Under the pieces are notes generated by a model. The model had not been told where the DNA came from and searched no databases. It saw only the letters and a list, made by a program, of their open reading frames with translations. A stretch of 64,000 nt of DNA from Maridesulfovibrio ferrireducens (lineage in GTDB: Bacteria > Desulfobacterota > Desulfovibrionia > Desulfovibrionales > Desulfovibrionaceae). A program made the position numbers and the translations under genes. The stretch is taken from assembly GCF_900101105.1 (NCBI RefSeq), contig NZ_FNGA01000001.1, forward strand, positions 806,001-870,000, read 5' to 3'. Below, one piece after another: positions 16,466-25,294 of the stretch (the first letter of the stretch is position 1; each line of letters begins with the position of its first letter).

Positions 16466-17788
16466 CTAGGTGAGCCTTTTGAAGCCGGAGCCGGAGGGGC
16501 GACCTTCCATTAGGGATTTAACCGTGTCATTTTTACAGGCATCTGCGATTGTGCTGAAGCTTTCGTCTACCGCTTCAAGATAGCGGCTGACATCCTCAAG
16601 GGTGTGCGCCAGCATCGGGTAGTAAATTGTAGAAGCCAGAAATCCTTTGTCGCGCATCAATTGGACAAAAAGAGATTTGACTGAAAGAGGCTCTTCCGTT
16701 TCAAAAGAGAAGTGGCTTAAAGGGTATATACCCCCTACATGTACGGGGATTCCGTTTTTATCGGCAACAGCCTGCCAGCCTTCCTGTACTTTTTGTCCAA
16801 ACTCTAAAAGGTGTTCGTGTGCATTAGTTCTTCGGAATTTAGCGATAGTTGCCAATGCTGCGGTCGGACCTATTTTCTCAGTCCAGTTGGTGCTGCTGAC
16901 GAAAGTTTTTTGAGCAGCTTCCATCACTTCACGTCTACCTATGATGGCAGCCATGCAATAGCCGTTACCCATAGCTTTAGAAAAAACAGCCATGTCAGGT
17001 TCACAGCCCAGTTTTAAATGGCCTCCACCTGCGCAAATTCTAAAGCCTGCAGAAATTTCATCAAATATGAAAACAGCCCCGGTTTTGCGGGCTAATTCTT
17101 TTATCCGTTGTAGAAATCCGGGATCAGGGTCGATGTTTCTGATTGGTTCCATTACAACGGCGGCAATTTCGCTACCGTGCTCAGCGATAATTTTTTCCAG
17201 TTCTTCAGGCTTGTTGTACCCGAATGGAAGAGCTGTTCCCGCTAACTGTGAAGGGACTCCGCTTGGATCCAGACCGGGGATGAGATGTTCACCCAGTGCG
17301 TTGTCGGTTCCGACGTTTGCAGCAAGATACCAGTCGTGCCAGCCGTGGTAACCGCAGAATGCGATTTTATCACGTCCGGTTGAGGCGCGAGCAATACGCA
17401 CCGCGACAGTCATAGCTTCTCCGCCTGTGCGGGCGTATCTGGCCATGTCTGCCCAGGGGTGCAGTTCGCAAAGAACTTCTGCCAGTTCGATTTCTTCCGG
17501 GCAGTTGAGCGAAGATGCGACTCCGTTGGAAATAGCTTTAATTACGGCTCCATCAACGTCTGGGTCGTTGTATCCCAATACACACGCTCCGATTCCTGAG
17601 ATACTCATGTCGGTGTATTCGTTACCGTCGAGATCCCATATTTTAGAGCCGGACGCTTTGCTGTAGTAAGCAGGCCATACACCCATGGAAAACATGTCCG
17701 GACGTTTAGACAACAATTGTGTCATACCGGGGATACGTTTTTTTGCCTTTTCCTGAGCTGCCAGCGACAAAGAGAATTTACTATTCAT
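16466..17788 (-). CDS. Class III aminotransferase, glutamate-1-semialdehyde aminomutase-like, in the pse cluster
   Basis: A 440-residue PLP enzyme. ARTGGEAMTVAVRIARA, GYHGWHDWY near residue 146 and FDEISAGFR near 240 match the HemL-like class III fold; the PLP lysine is in VFSKAMGNGY. True HemL serves tetrapyrrole synthesis, but this copy lies between pseF and a GNAT gene, overlapping the latter by eight bases. It probably acts in glycan tailoring, for example transamination of a keto sugar or of a small acyl substituent. It is not needed in the known six-step pseudaminic acid pathway, so its role is open. Confidence 0.8.
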   Translation of the reverse strand: MNSKFSLSLAAQEKAKKRIPGMTQLLSKRPDMFSMGVWPAYYSKASGSKIWDLDGNEYTDMSISGIGACVLGYNDPDVDGAVIKAISNGVASSLNCPEEIELAEVLCELHPWADMARYARTGGEAMTVAVRIARASTGRDKIAFCGYHGWHDWYLAANVGTDNALGEHLIPGLDPSGVPSQLAGTALPFGYNKPEELEKIIAEHGSEIAAVVMEPIRNIDPDPGFLQRIKELARKTGAVFIFDEISAGFRICAGGGHLKLGCEPDMAVFSKAMGNGYCMAAIIGRREVMEAAQKTFVSSTNWTEKIGPTAALATIAKFRRTNAHEHLLEFGQKVQEGWQAVADKNGIPVHVGGIYPLSHFSFETEEPLSVKSLFVQLMRDKGFLASTIYYPMLAHTLEDVSRYLEAVDESFSTIADACKNDTVKSLMEGRPSGSGFKRLT

Positions 17789-18344
17789 TTTCGTAGTTCG
17801 GATTAATAAGTCCTAGTTTGATGCAGTTTACGAAATTACCATTATGCCGAAAGTGGTCCTTGAGTGTTCCTTCAATTACAAAACCATTTTTTTCAAAAGT
17901 TCTTATTGAAGCAGAATTACAGGCGTAAGCGCCTGAAGTCAGCTTATGGATTTGCAATTGATTAAAAGCGTAGTGAACAACTAAACCTATGGCTTCCGAT
18001 GCGTATCCTTTACCCCAACAGTCCCTTTGTCCAATCAGAATTCCTATCTCTGCAAAAGAATGGAGGGCGTTGATCGGTCCGAGCCTGATATTACCTACAT
18101 GGCGATTCCCTTGTTTTTCGCAAATCGCAAAAAGAATATTGGCGGGGTCGCTGATCATGCTGGTGACAAAAGACGCAATGGATTCCAAGGTTTGTTCTGA
18201 AAAGCGGGATTCAAGAAAAGTCGTTATTTCTTTATCATTCATCCAACGGAGGTATTCTTCATTTACATCCGCCGGAGTTATCGGGCGAAGGTAGAGATTC
18301 TTCCCGTTGATGCGATTTTTATTTGTTTTATCCAGAGTAATCAT
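17781..18344 (-). CDS. pseH: GNAT N-acetyltransferase, probable PseH
   Basis: A 187-residue GNAT protein of the RimJ/PseH type: YLRPITPADVNEEYLRWMND at the N-terminus, GQRDCWGKGYASEAI as the acetyl-CoA loop (QxxGxG-like) near residue 110, and NSASIRTFEKNGF near 147. PseH transfers acetyl from acetyl-CoA to the 4-amino group of the UDP-altrose intermediate. A second GNAT domain is fused to PseG in this locus, so which one does this step is uncertain. It overlaps the aminotransferase gene and is 12 bases from the aldo/keto reductase gene. Confidence 0.75.
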   Translation of the reverse strand: MITLDKTNKNRINGKNLYLRPITPADVNEEYLRWMNDKEITTFLESRFSEQTLESIASFVTSMISDPANILFAICEKQGNRHVGNIRLGPINALHSFAEIGILIGQRDCWGKGYASEAIGLVVHYAFNQLQIHKLTSGAYACNSASIRTFEKNGFVIEGTLKDHFRHNGNFVNCIKLGLINPNYENE

Positions 18345-18356
18345 GGCAGCAGTCTT

Positions 18357-19259
18357 TTATTTCCAGAGCACAGGGTTAATGACTTTTTCAGGCACAGAAT
18401 CAAAAATATGTCTGACTTGATTAACAAGGTCCTCAGGTCCGTCTCCGAGCCATGCTTCCATGTTTTCAGTAATTTGTTCAGGAAGTTCAGCCCCGACAAG
18501 TATTTTTGCATGTGGATATGCCTGAGCGGCGTATTTTAGAGCGAGTTCGTGGATGCTCAGGCCGTTATCACTTGCCAGCTTTGTAACAGCCTGAATGAAG
18601 GGACTTGCAAAGATCATATGCTTTGGAAGGTTTTCCAGAGGCATAAAAAAGAGTCCCTGCAAGAAGACGCTGCGGACATAAAGAGTTTTTCCAAGCTGTG
18701 CCGCTTTTTCAAAAACTCCTGCCCGCTCAAATCGACGATCAAGAATGTTTGATGGAACTTGAATAATGTCTATGCCCTCAGTGTTCAATGCCTGAAGAGC
18801 CTTTTCCGTTGAGTATACTGAGACTCCGATGTATTCGGCTAATCCGTCAGCTTGGACTTTTTGTAGTTGTTCGCCAAGTCCTTCGTCCCACTCAGAAAGC
18901 TGGTCTTCTTTATGGAGCATGAATCCATAAAAGGACTTAATTTTAAGCCGCTCCAAGGATTCCCGTATTAATAGTTCAACAGTTCCTTTGCCCAGAAGGG
19001 ATTGTTCAGGAGAAGGTTTACTTATAATTTTTGCTTTATCGGACAGGCCGAGGTTCTGTAGACTCTTACCGAGAATAATCTCGCTTTCGCCATAGATCTG
19101 AGCCGTATCAAATTCTCTTATGCCGCCTTGCCAGGCTTTGGATACGATTTCATCGGCAAGAGACTGATTCGGTTTTCCGGAAGTATTGGCAATTCCGTAG
19201 CTCATACCGAGTTGTACGGTGCCGAGTACAAGTCTGTTTGAATCAGTTAGGGAGGACAT
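18357..19259 (-). CDS. Aldo/keto reductase in the pse cluster
   Basis: A 300-residue aldo/keto reductase with LGTVQLGMSYGI at the N-terminus and FDTAQIYGESE (catalytic Asp/Tyr region) near residue 49. FMLHKEDQLSEW follows near 128, with the catalytic HxxD replaced by HKED. A VLVGAELPEQITEN segment, the NADPH-binding end of the barrel, is near 255. It lies four bases after pseC. Such reductases recur in pseudaminic and legionaminic loci without an agreed role; NADPH-dependent reduction of a sugar or of a substituent aldehyde is an inference. Confidence 0.8.
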   Translation of the reverse strand: MSSLTDSNRLVLGTVQLGMSYGIANTSGKPNQSLADEIVSKAWQGGIREFDTAQIYGESEIILGKSLQNLGLSDKAKIISKPSPEQSLLGKGTVELLIRESLERLKIKSFYGFMLHKEDQLSEWDEGLGEQLQKVQADGLAEYIGVSVYSTEKALQALNTEGIDIIQVPSNILDRRFERAGVFEKAAQLGKTLYVRSVFLQGLFFMPLENLPKHMIFASPFIQAVTKLASDNGLSIHELALKYAAQAYPHAKILVGAELPEQITENMEAWLGDGPEDLVNQVRHIFDSVPEKVINPVLWK

Positions 19260-19262
19260 TTT

Positions 19263-20414
19263 TTAGAAGACTCCACTAGTTGATGCAGACTTAATTATGT
19301 CAACGACATGGTGCACATCAGAGTCTTCCATTGTCGGGAACATCGGTAATGAAATTATTCCCTTGTATGCTTCTTCTGCAACAGGGCACATGCCTTCGTG
19401 AGTACCGAAAGTCTTCTGGTAATACGGATGTAAATGGACAGGAATATAATGCACCTGAACTCCAAGTCCGTTTTCACGAAGATGGTCAAACAATGCCTTG
19501 CGCTTAGATGTGCAGTCAGAACCTTTCAGCCTGATTACGTACAGATGATAAGCGTGATTGGCTCCGGGTCTAAGGCCCAAAGGTGCTAATTCTTTTATTC
19601 CCGCAAATTCGGCAGCATAGAGAGCGGCTATTTCCCGTCTTCTTTCTACCCATTGTTCAAGCTTTTCAAGTTGACTTAGTCCCAGCGCACACTGGAAATC
19701 TGTGAGTCTGTAGTTGAACCCGAGGTCTTCCATTTCATAGAACCAGCCGTCCCGCTGTCTGAAATCAGCAGTGATTCCATGATTGCGGAAAATGCGCATA
19801 CGTCTGTCATATTCAGGATTATCGGTAACGGCCATTCCGCCTTCGCCCGTGGTCATGTGTTTGACCGGGTGAAAGCTGTAAAGTGAAATGTCCGCAAGAG
19901 AGCCGACCATTTTACCGTTCAGGTTGCCTCCAATGCTATGACAGGCATCGGCGGCAAGGAATAGACCGTGTTTATCTGCAATGGTTCTAAGCGCGTCATA
20001 GTCGCAGGGCTGACCAGCATAATCTACGGCAATAATCCCCTTGGTCTTCGGGGTTATGAGCTGTTCAACTTTTTCAGGAGAGAGCAGCAGCGTATCCGGA
20101 TCAACGTCGGCGAACACAGGAGTTGCGCCCATATATGCAACGCAGTTTGCCGAAGCAGCAAAGGTCATAGGAGGAACAATAACTTCGTCCCCCTCTTTGA
20201 CTTCAAAGGCATACATAGCGGCGTGCAGAGCGGCTGTTCCGCTGTTCACAGCAACGCCATGCGCAACATTGGAGAGCTTGGCAATAGCCTGTTCGAACTC
20301 AGAGACCTTGGGGCCGGTGGTGAGCCAGCCGGAAGTGAGGGCGTCAGCAACAGCTTTCAAGTCGTGTTCGTCTATAGACTGACGTCCATAGGGTATTTTT
20401 TTGGGGTTACCCAT
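19263..20414 (-). CDS. pseC: UDP-4-amino-4,6-dideoxy-N-acetyl-altrosamine transaminase
   Basis: A 383-residue DegT/DnrJ/EryC1 PLP aminotransferase. It opens IPYGRQSIDEHDLKAVADAL and has SGWLTTGPKVSEFE, VNSGTAALHAA and the PLP lysine Lys185 in SFHPVKHMTTGEGG, all typical of PseC. It transfers an amino group from glutamate to C4 of the keto sugar produced by PseB, giving UDP-4-amino-4,6-dideoxy-N-acetyl-beta-L-altrosamine. The gene is nine bases downstream of pseB. Confidence 0.93.
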   Translation of the reverse strand: MGNPKKIPYGRQSIDEHDLKAVADALTSGWLTTGPKVSEFEQAIAKLSNVAHGVAVNSGTAALHAAMYAFEVKEGDEVIVPPMTFAASANCVAYMGATPVFADVDPDTLLLSPEKVEQLITPKTKGIIAVDYAGQPCDYDALRTIADKHGLFLAADACHSIGGNLNGKMVGSLADISLYSFHPVKHMTTGEGGMAVTDNPEYDRRMRIFRNHGITADFRQRDGWFYEMEDLGFNYRLTDFQCALGLSQLEKLEQWVERRREIAALYAAEFAGIKELAPLGLRPGANHAYHLYVIRLKGSDCTSKRKALFDHLRENGLGVQVHYIPVHLHPYYQKTFGTHEGMCPVAEEAYKGIISLPMFPTMEDSDVHHVVDIIKSASTSGVF

Positions 20415-20423
20415 AATTTTTCT

Positions 20424-21416
20424 CTATTTTTCAATCTGAAGGGTGGAGATCATTTCTAAAAGATTTTCGCCATTGATCCATTCAGTGTTTTTATCAGAAC
20501 TGTATATAAATTCTTCTTCAACCGGTTTTCCACCGATCTGGTCATATTTATTTCTCATGAACTCTGAATCAGGTTTAATTACATAGTAGTTTCCAAATTC
20601 TGCGGTATTTCTGGAGTCATCTGCGGAGATCATTACTTCATGAAGTTTTTCGCCGGGGCGGATTCCGATATGTTTAATTTCGCAATCAGGGCCCATTGCT
20701 TTGGCAAGATCTACCATGTTCATGCTGGGGATTTTCTGAACAAAAATTTCTCCGCCTACCATTCTTTCAAACCCATCAAGAACAAAGTTTACGGATTGTT
20801 CAAGAGTTATCCAGAAACGGGTCATGCGGGGGTCTGTTATGGTCAGGACTCCGGTTTCTTTCTGTTTAAGGAATAAAGGAATAACACTTCCGCGACTTCC
20901 GACAACGTTGCCGTAACGAACAACACTGAACAGGGTTTCGCCGTCGCCTGCGTAGAGATTACCTGCTACAAAAAGCTTATCTGAACAAAGCTTTGTAGCT
21001 CCGTATAGATTTGCGGGGCTTACGGCTTTATCTGTGCTGAGTGCGATAACTTTTTTAACACCTGTATCAATGGCGGTGTTGATGATGTTTTGTGCACCGA
21101 GAACGTTGGTCTTGATTGCTTCAAAGGGATTGTATTCCGATGCGGGAACCTGCTTCATGGCAGCGGCATGAATGACGTAGTCTACTCCTTTGAATGCGCG
21201 CTGTAGTCTTTCTTTATCCCTTACGTCGCCGATAAAATAACGCATACATGGAAATTCTTTAGTGGAAAATTTGCGTTCCATTTCATATTGTTTAAATTCG
21301 TCACGGCTGTATATAATGACTCTTTTAGGAGAGAACTTCTTTAAAAGCATTTCAGTACATTTATGCCCGAAAGATCCAGTTCCGCCAGTGATCAGAATAC
21401 TTTTATTATTAAACAT
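20424..21416 (-). CDS. pseB: UDP-N-acetylglucosamine 4,6-dehydratase (inverting)
   Basis: A 330-residue SDR. ILITGGTGSFGHKC (residues 7-20) is the NAD(P)-binding loop, YSRDEFKQYEMERKF is the PseB/FlaA1 signature, and ALSTDKAVSPANLYGATK contains the catalytic DK and YxxxK residues. It carries out C4/C6 dehydration and C5 inversion on UDP-GlcNAc, the first step to pseudaminic acid. It lacks the membrane domain of the PglF homologue at 29913-31784. The next gene, pseC, follows nine bases later. Confidence 0.94.
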   Translation of the reverse strand: MFNNKSILITGGTGSFGHKCTEMLLKKFSPKRVIIYSRDEFKQYEMERKFSTKEFPCMRYFIGDVRDKERLQRAFKGVDYVIHAAAMKQVPASEYNPFEAIKTNVLGAQNIINTAIDTGVKKVIALSTDKAVSPANLYGATKLCSDKLFVAGNLYAGDGETLFSVVRYGNVVGSRGSVIPLFLKQKETGVLTITDPRMTRFWITLEQSVNFVLDGFERMVGGEIFVQKIPSMNMVDLAKAMGPDCEIKHIGIRPGEKLHEVMISADDSRNTAEFGNYYVIKPDSEFMRNKYDQIGGKPVEEEFIYSSDKNTEWINGENLLEMISTLQIEK

Positions 21417-21440
21417 TATTGCTCCTTAAGAAATAGGGTT

Positions 21441-23132
21441 CTATGTTGTGACAAGGCTGATGCCTTTATTGTCGATTTTATATACTTTGTCGCACTGCTT
21501 TATTGTCGAAAGCCTGTGCGCGATTATTATCAGAGTTTTATCTTCACTGACTTTGAAAATACGTTGCATAATCTTTCCTTCAGTCTCTTTATCCAACGCC
21601 GATGTTGCTTCATCCAGAACCAAAATGTCAGGCTCTCCGTATAAGGCTCTGGCAATGGCTATTCGTTGTTTCTGTCCTCCGGATAGCTGTGCCCCGTTTT
21701 CACCCACCTGAGTATTGATTCCGTTGTGCTTATTTAGGAACGTGGTCAATTCAGCCTTATCCAGCGCGTTTATAACTTTTTCTTCATCATATGTGCGTCC
21801 AAAGGTCACATTTTGCGCCACGGTTGAGTCGAATAAGTAGATGGATTGCGGGATATACCCAATTTTCTCTCGCCATGAAAGAAGATTTTTCTCTGTCAGA
21901 GGGATATCATCTGCTGCAAATTTTCCGGAAAAGGAGGTGTACATCCCGATAATAATATCGGCTAAAGTGCTTTTGCCTGCGCCGCTTTCACCTATGAATG
22001 CAATCTTTTCACCTTTTTTAATGGTGAGATTAATATTTTCCAGTATGACGTTTTCATCATATTTGAATGACAGGTTGTTCAGTGTAATATTCTTATTATA
22101 TGTGAGAGGTGCAGACCCTAGTTTATGTGTGTCTATCTGGTAGTCCGCAAGCACGAGTTCCAGTGTTTTATTGTAGTAGATCATGTTGTTGTAGCCGCTT
22201 AGGATTCTGTTCACAGAAGGAAGTAACCGGTACATTGCCAGAGCATAAAGCGAGAGGATCGGAATAATTTGTTGCACTTCCATATTATAGTGGATGGCAC
22301 AGATAATGGCGGCAATGAGTAAAGAAAATCCGATGCATTCGAGGGAAAGGCGAGGGATTGTATTATAAGTGGCGTTCATTATTGTGGCATTTGTAAGTCC
22401 TCCGCCTGCCTTGTCCAGAGATTTGATAGTCGAATTTTCGCAGGAAAGAAGTTTGATGAACTTTAAATTTCCAAAGGATTCATTGATTACTCTGTAAAAA
22501 ATTTGTTGAAATTCGTTACGTTTAAGTCCTTCTTTTTTAATCAATGTTGAGACTGTTTTGATTAAAAAAAGAACCATTATTCCTAGAAAGCCTGTAATTG
22601 CTAGAGTTATTTTGTAGTTTACAACTAAGAGAGTCGCGTACAGAAATGTCGTAACAAATATTTCTGAGATAACCAGCAGGAGGGAGTAGTAGTAAGCGCC
22701 TGCATATTGTGCTTCGGAAACAAGATTTTTGGTTAGGTCGGAAGTATTTCTCTTCATCATATCTTGATATTTGATATGCATGTAGTTGGAGAACAGCTTC
22801 GTTGAAATTGAACGGAATACGCCTTGAGAGAATTTTTGAATAAGGTAGGTGTATCCGAGATTCATGAATCCGCGCGCAAAGTAGAATCCGATAAGTGCTA
22901 TGCCGAAGCAAAGGACAAAGGTTCTGGGTTCAGTAAAGTTCAGAAAGCTGTAAACATATCTGTAGTACTCATTTGAGTGTACGAGATTGAAATCGTTAGC
23001 AAGTGTAATAAACGGTAAAATTGCAGAAATTCCAACGGTTTCAATGCAGGAAATTACTATTGATACAAAGGCCAGCATAATCATTTTTTTGCGCTGTGAT
23101 TCGCTTAATATGGCAATGATAGTTTTAAACAT
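21441..23132 (-). CDS. ABC transporter, fused permease-ATPase, PglK-like glycolipid flippase
   Basis: A 563-residue half-transporter with six membrane segments in the first about 310 residues and an ATPase domain after. The ATPase has GESGAGKST as Walker A, LSGGQKQRIAIARAL as signature, ILVLDEATSAL as Walker B and a later AHRLS switch. The N-terminus, with MFKTIIAILSESQRKK and an IETVGISAILPFI segment, resembles PglK/WlaB, which flips undecaprenyl-linked oligosaccharide into the periplasm. MsbA-like lipid export is the alternative. The nearby bacillosamine genes (pglC-D-E-F) support the PglK reading. Confidence 0.8.
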   Translation of the reverse strand: MFKTIIAILSESQRKKMIMLAFVSIVISCIETVGISAILPFITLANDFNLVHSNEYYRYVYSFLNFTEPRTFVLCFGIALIGFYFARGFMNLGYTYLIQKFSQGVFRSISTKLFSNYMHIKYQDMMKRNTSDLTKNLVSEAQYAGAYYYSLLLVISEIFVTTFLYATLLVVNYKITLAITGFLGIMVLFLIKTVSTLIKKEGLKRNEFQQIFYRVINESFGNLKFIKLLSCENSTIKSLDKAGGGLTNATIMNATYNTIPRLSLECIGFSLLIAAIICAIHYNMEVQQIIPILSLYALAMYRLLPSVNRILSGYNNMIYYNKTLELVLADYQIDTHKLGSAPLTYNKNITLNNLSFKYDENVILENINLTIKKGEKIAFIGESGAGKSTLADIIIGMYTSFSGKFAADDIPLTEKNLLSWREKIGYIPQSIYLFDSTVAQNVTFGRTYDEEKVINALDKAELTTFLNKHNGINTQVGENGAQLSGGQKQRIAIARALYGEPDILVLDEATSALDKETEGKIMQRIFKVSEDKTLIIIAHRLSTIKQCDKVYKIDNKGISLVTT

Positions 23133-23159
23133 TATTTGTTTTTAACTCCTGCTGCCTTT

Positions 23160-24119
23160 TTATTCTTCAATCTTATAATCATTCATATACCAATCAACAG
23201 TCTTTTTAAGGCCGACTTCCAGTGGTACTTCAGGGTCATATTTTAGTATTTTGTAAGATTTTGAAATATCAGAGAGGCGGTCTTTTACTGCGTCCCAGTC
23301 GCGTCTTTCAATGAATACTATTTCAGAAGAAGAGTTGGTGTATTTAATGATCAGCTTTGCAAGATCAATGATCTGGGTGGGTTTTCCGGTTCCGCCGTTG
23401 AATACGTCACCATTTGTAACTTCAGATGTTGCTGCCAGAGTTAAAAGCTGAGCGGTGTTGCCGACAAAGGTGAAGTCTCTGGTTTCCGTACCGTCTCCGG
23501 TGATATTAAGAGGCTCGCCTTTCATTGCGCGCACAATGAAATTAGGAATGACGTTACGATATGCACCGTGCGGTTCATATGGGCCGTATGTGTTGAAAAC
23601 CCTTATGGATACACAGGGTAGTGAATACATGGACGCATAATATTTTACGTACAGTTCGGCGGTGTATTTGTTGATGGCGTATGGGGTTTCATGCGGGTAG
23701 ATATAGTCATCTTCGCGCATGATAGCCGCGTCTCCGTAGACGCATGAAGATGATGTGTAGACGAACTTTTTAAGTTCAGTATTTTCTTTACATATTTCAA
23801 GCAGGTTCATTGTTCCGATGATATTTGCCTGAACATCTTTGAACGGGTGATCCACTGAGTTCTGATTCGCAAAATGGGCTGCGAGATGAAAAACATAGTT
23901 CGGCTTGAATTCTTCCATCACGGACCGATATGATTCGATTTTACCGATATCGGAATTATGAAAAATAATGCGCTCATCGTCAGGAAGATAATTCTTATAA
24001 CCTGAAGAAAGGTCGTCGAGAACCAGAATTTGTCCGACTTCACAGCGAAGCAGTCTTTCAATTAAATTCAGGCCGATTGCTCCGGCTCCACCAGTTACAA
24101 GAATTTTGGCATTATTCAT
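23160..24119 (-). CDS. NAD-dependent sugar-nucleotide epimerase/dehydratase
   Basis: A 319-residue extended SDR with ILVTGGAGAIGLNLIERLL, a VFHLAAHFANQNS segment, YTSSSCVYGD, YAINKYTAELYVK (YxxxK) near residue 147 and RVFNTYGPYEPHG. GDGTETRDFTFVGNTA is the substrate-binding region. The set fits UDP-glucose 4-epimerase-like or UDP-glucuronate-modifying enzymes; the substrate is not determined. Its start overlaps the end of the preceding GT4 gene by eight bases. It resembles the cut-off epimerase at the left edge of the window in its C-terminal half. Confidence 0.83.
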   Translation of the reverse strand: MNNAKILVTGGAGAIGLNLIERLLRCEVGQILVLDDLSSGYKNYLPDDERIIFHNSDIGKIESYRSVMEEFKPNYVFHLAAHFANQNSVDHPFKDVQANIIGTMNLLEICKENTELKKFVYTSSSCVYGDAAIMREDDYIYPHETPYAINKYTAELYVKYYASMYSLPCVSIRVFNTYGPYEPHGAYRNVIPNFIVRAMKGEPLNITGDGTETRDFTFVGNTAQLLTLAATSEVTNGDVFNGGTGKPTQIIDLAKLIIKYTNSSSEIVFIERRDWDAVKDRLSDISKSYKILKYDPEVPLEVGLKKTVDWYMNDYKIEE

Positions 24120-25290
24120 CTATCAAAGCCTCACGTAATTTTTCGTAGTTATTATTCATGTCGTAGAACTCTTTGCAGCCCTCTTTGAGAGTGGAACCGT
24201 CGGTATTTCCGAGCCGTCTCAGCAGCGCTGCTATTGCCGTAACATCTGAACTGTCCGCAATGAGCAGGTCTTTTTGAATCTTTCTAATAATGTCGGTTGT
24301 TGTGGAAGAAAGCGGAGTGAGTGCCGCAACCGGCTTTCCTGCTCCGATATAATCCGCAAGCTTAGATGGGAAAAATGGTGAATTATTCAGAGGTGCATCG
24401 ATTACCAGCAAAATGTCAGCATCGGAAAGCACCTGAATGGATTTCAAATATGGAATAGGATCAAAAATTTTAATCAGATCAGGACACTTCTCGTGAGCCA
24501 GCTCTCGTTCGTCATCTTTCATGCGTCCGTAAAAATGAAATTCCAGATTTTTAGGTTGAACCTGTTCAATAGCTTCAATAAGTGGAATGACTGAGCGCAG
24601 TCCGTAAATGTTTCCTGTATGAGCAACTATTTTTTTGCCACTGCCAGATTCTTTTCGGCTGTAAAGCTCGGGATCAAAGACATGAGGCAGAACTCTTATT
24701 TTTGAACTGTCGGCTTTAAGTCTGTTAACAAACATGTCGCGGGTTTTTTCAGAGGTAACGGTAATTTTGTCGACCTTTGAAATTATGCCTGATTCAAGAC
24801 CTTTGTTGATCTTTCTCTGGAGTCCTGTTCTGTAGGATATGTATGGATTCATGGTCCATGGATCGGAAAAGTGTGCGGTCCAGTGGATTGTCTTAATAAC
24901 CTTTTTTACCTCAAATCCAGCCAGATGGTTAACCAGAGGAGTTGAGTGTGTGTAAAGGTTTTCGATTTTAAATTCTGATATAATTTTAAGCGCAGCTTTT
25001 ACGGCAGGAAATTTCCACCAGAGTTTGCGGTCGGTAATTTCAAGTCCGCCGCAAATGTAGTGCAGTGCTTTTTCCGCGGGCAGCTTATTAACCCTGTGGA
25101 TGGTCAGGTTTTCGTGCTCGCGGTTAAGCGTCGGGTCAATGAATTCGAAATCAGGATTATCACAGGCGGTCAGCACATGAACGTTGTGCCCTTTCTGAGC
25201 CAAAGCAATAGCTCTGCGTTGAACCTGAATTGATTCCGGCGACAGAATCGGCGGGAAATCATATGCTATAAAAAGTATAGATTTTTTCAT
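24112..25290 (-). CDS. Glycosyltransferase family 4
   Basis: A 392-residue GT-B enzyme. SILFIAYDFPPILSPESIQV at the N-terminus is the WcaI/WbuB-like opening (YdFPP). IVAHTGNIYGLRSVIPLIEA near residue 220 and ILLVIDAPLNNSPFFPSKLADYIGAGKPV contain the donor-binding region; the usual E-x7-E is represented by a PSKLADYIGAGKPVAA segment. It adds a sugar to a lipid-linked glycan in the cytoplasm. It lies four bases from the preceding GT4 gene. Donor and acceptor are unknown. Confidence 0.83.
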   Translation of the reverse strand: MKKSILFIAYDFPPILSPESIQVQRRAIALAQKGHNVHVLTACDNPDFEFIDPTLNREHENLTIHRVNKLPAEKALHYICGGLEITDRKLWWKFPAVKAALKIISEFKIENLYTHSTPLVNHLAGFEVKKVIKTIHWTAHFSDPWTMNPYISYRTGLQRKINKGLESGIISKVDKITVTSEKTRDMFVNRLKADSSKIRVLPHVFDPELYSRKESGSGKKIVAHTGNIYGLRSVIPLIEAIEQVQPKNLEFHFYGRMKDDERELAHEKCPDLIKIFDPIPYLKSIQVLSDADILLVIDAPLNNSPFFPSKLADYIGAGKPVAALTPLSSTTTDIIRKIQKDLLIADSSDVTAIAALLRRLGNTDGSTLKEGCKEFYDMNNNYEKLREALIDE

Positions 25291-25294
25291 GAGT

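Noticed and set aside
16466-17788. hemL for tetrapyrrole synthesis
   Set aside because: The class III fold fits, but the gene overlaps a GNAT gene in a glycan operon, so a tailoring role is more likely.
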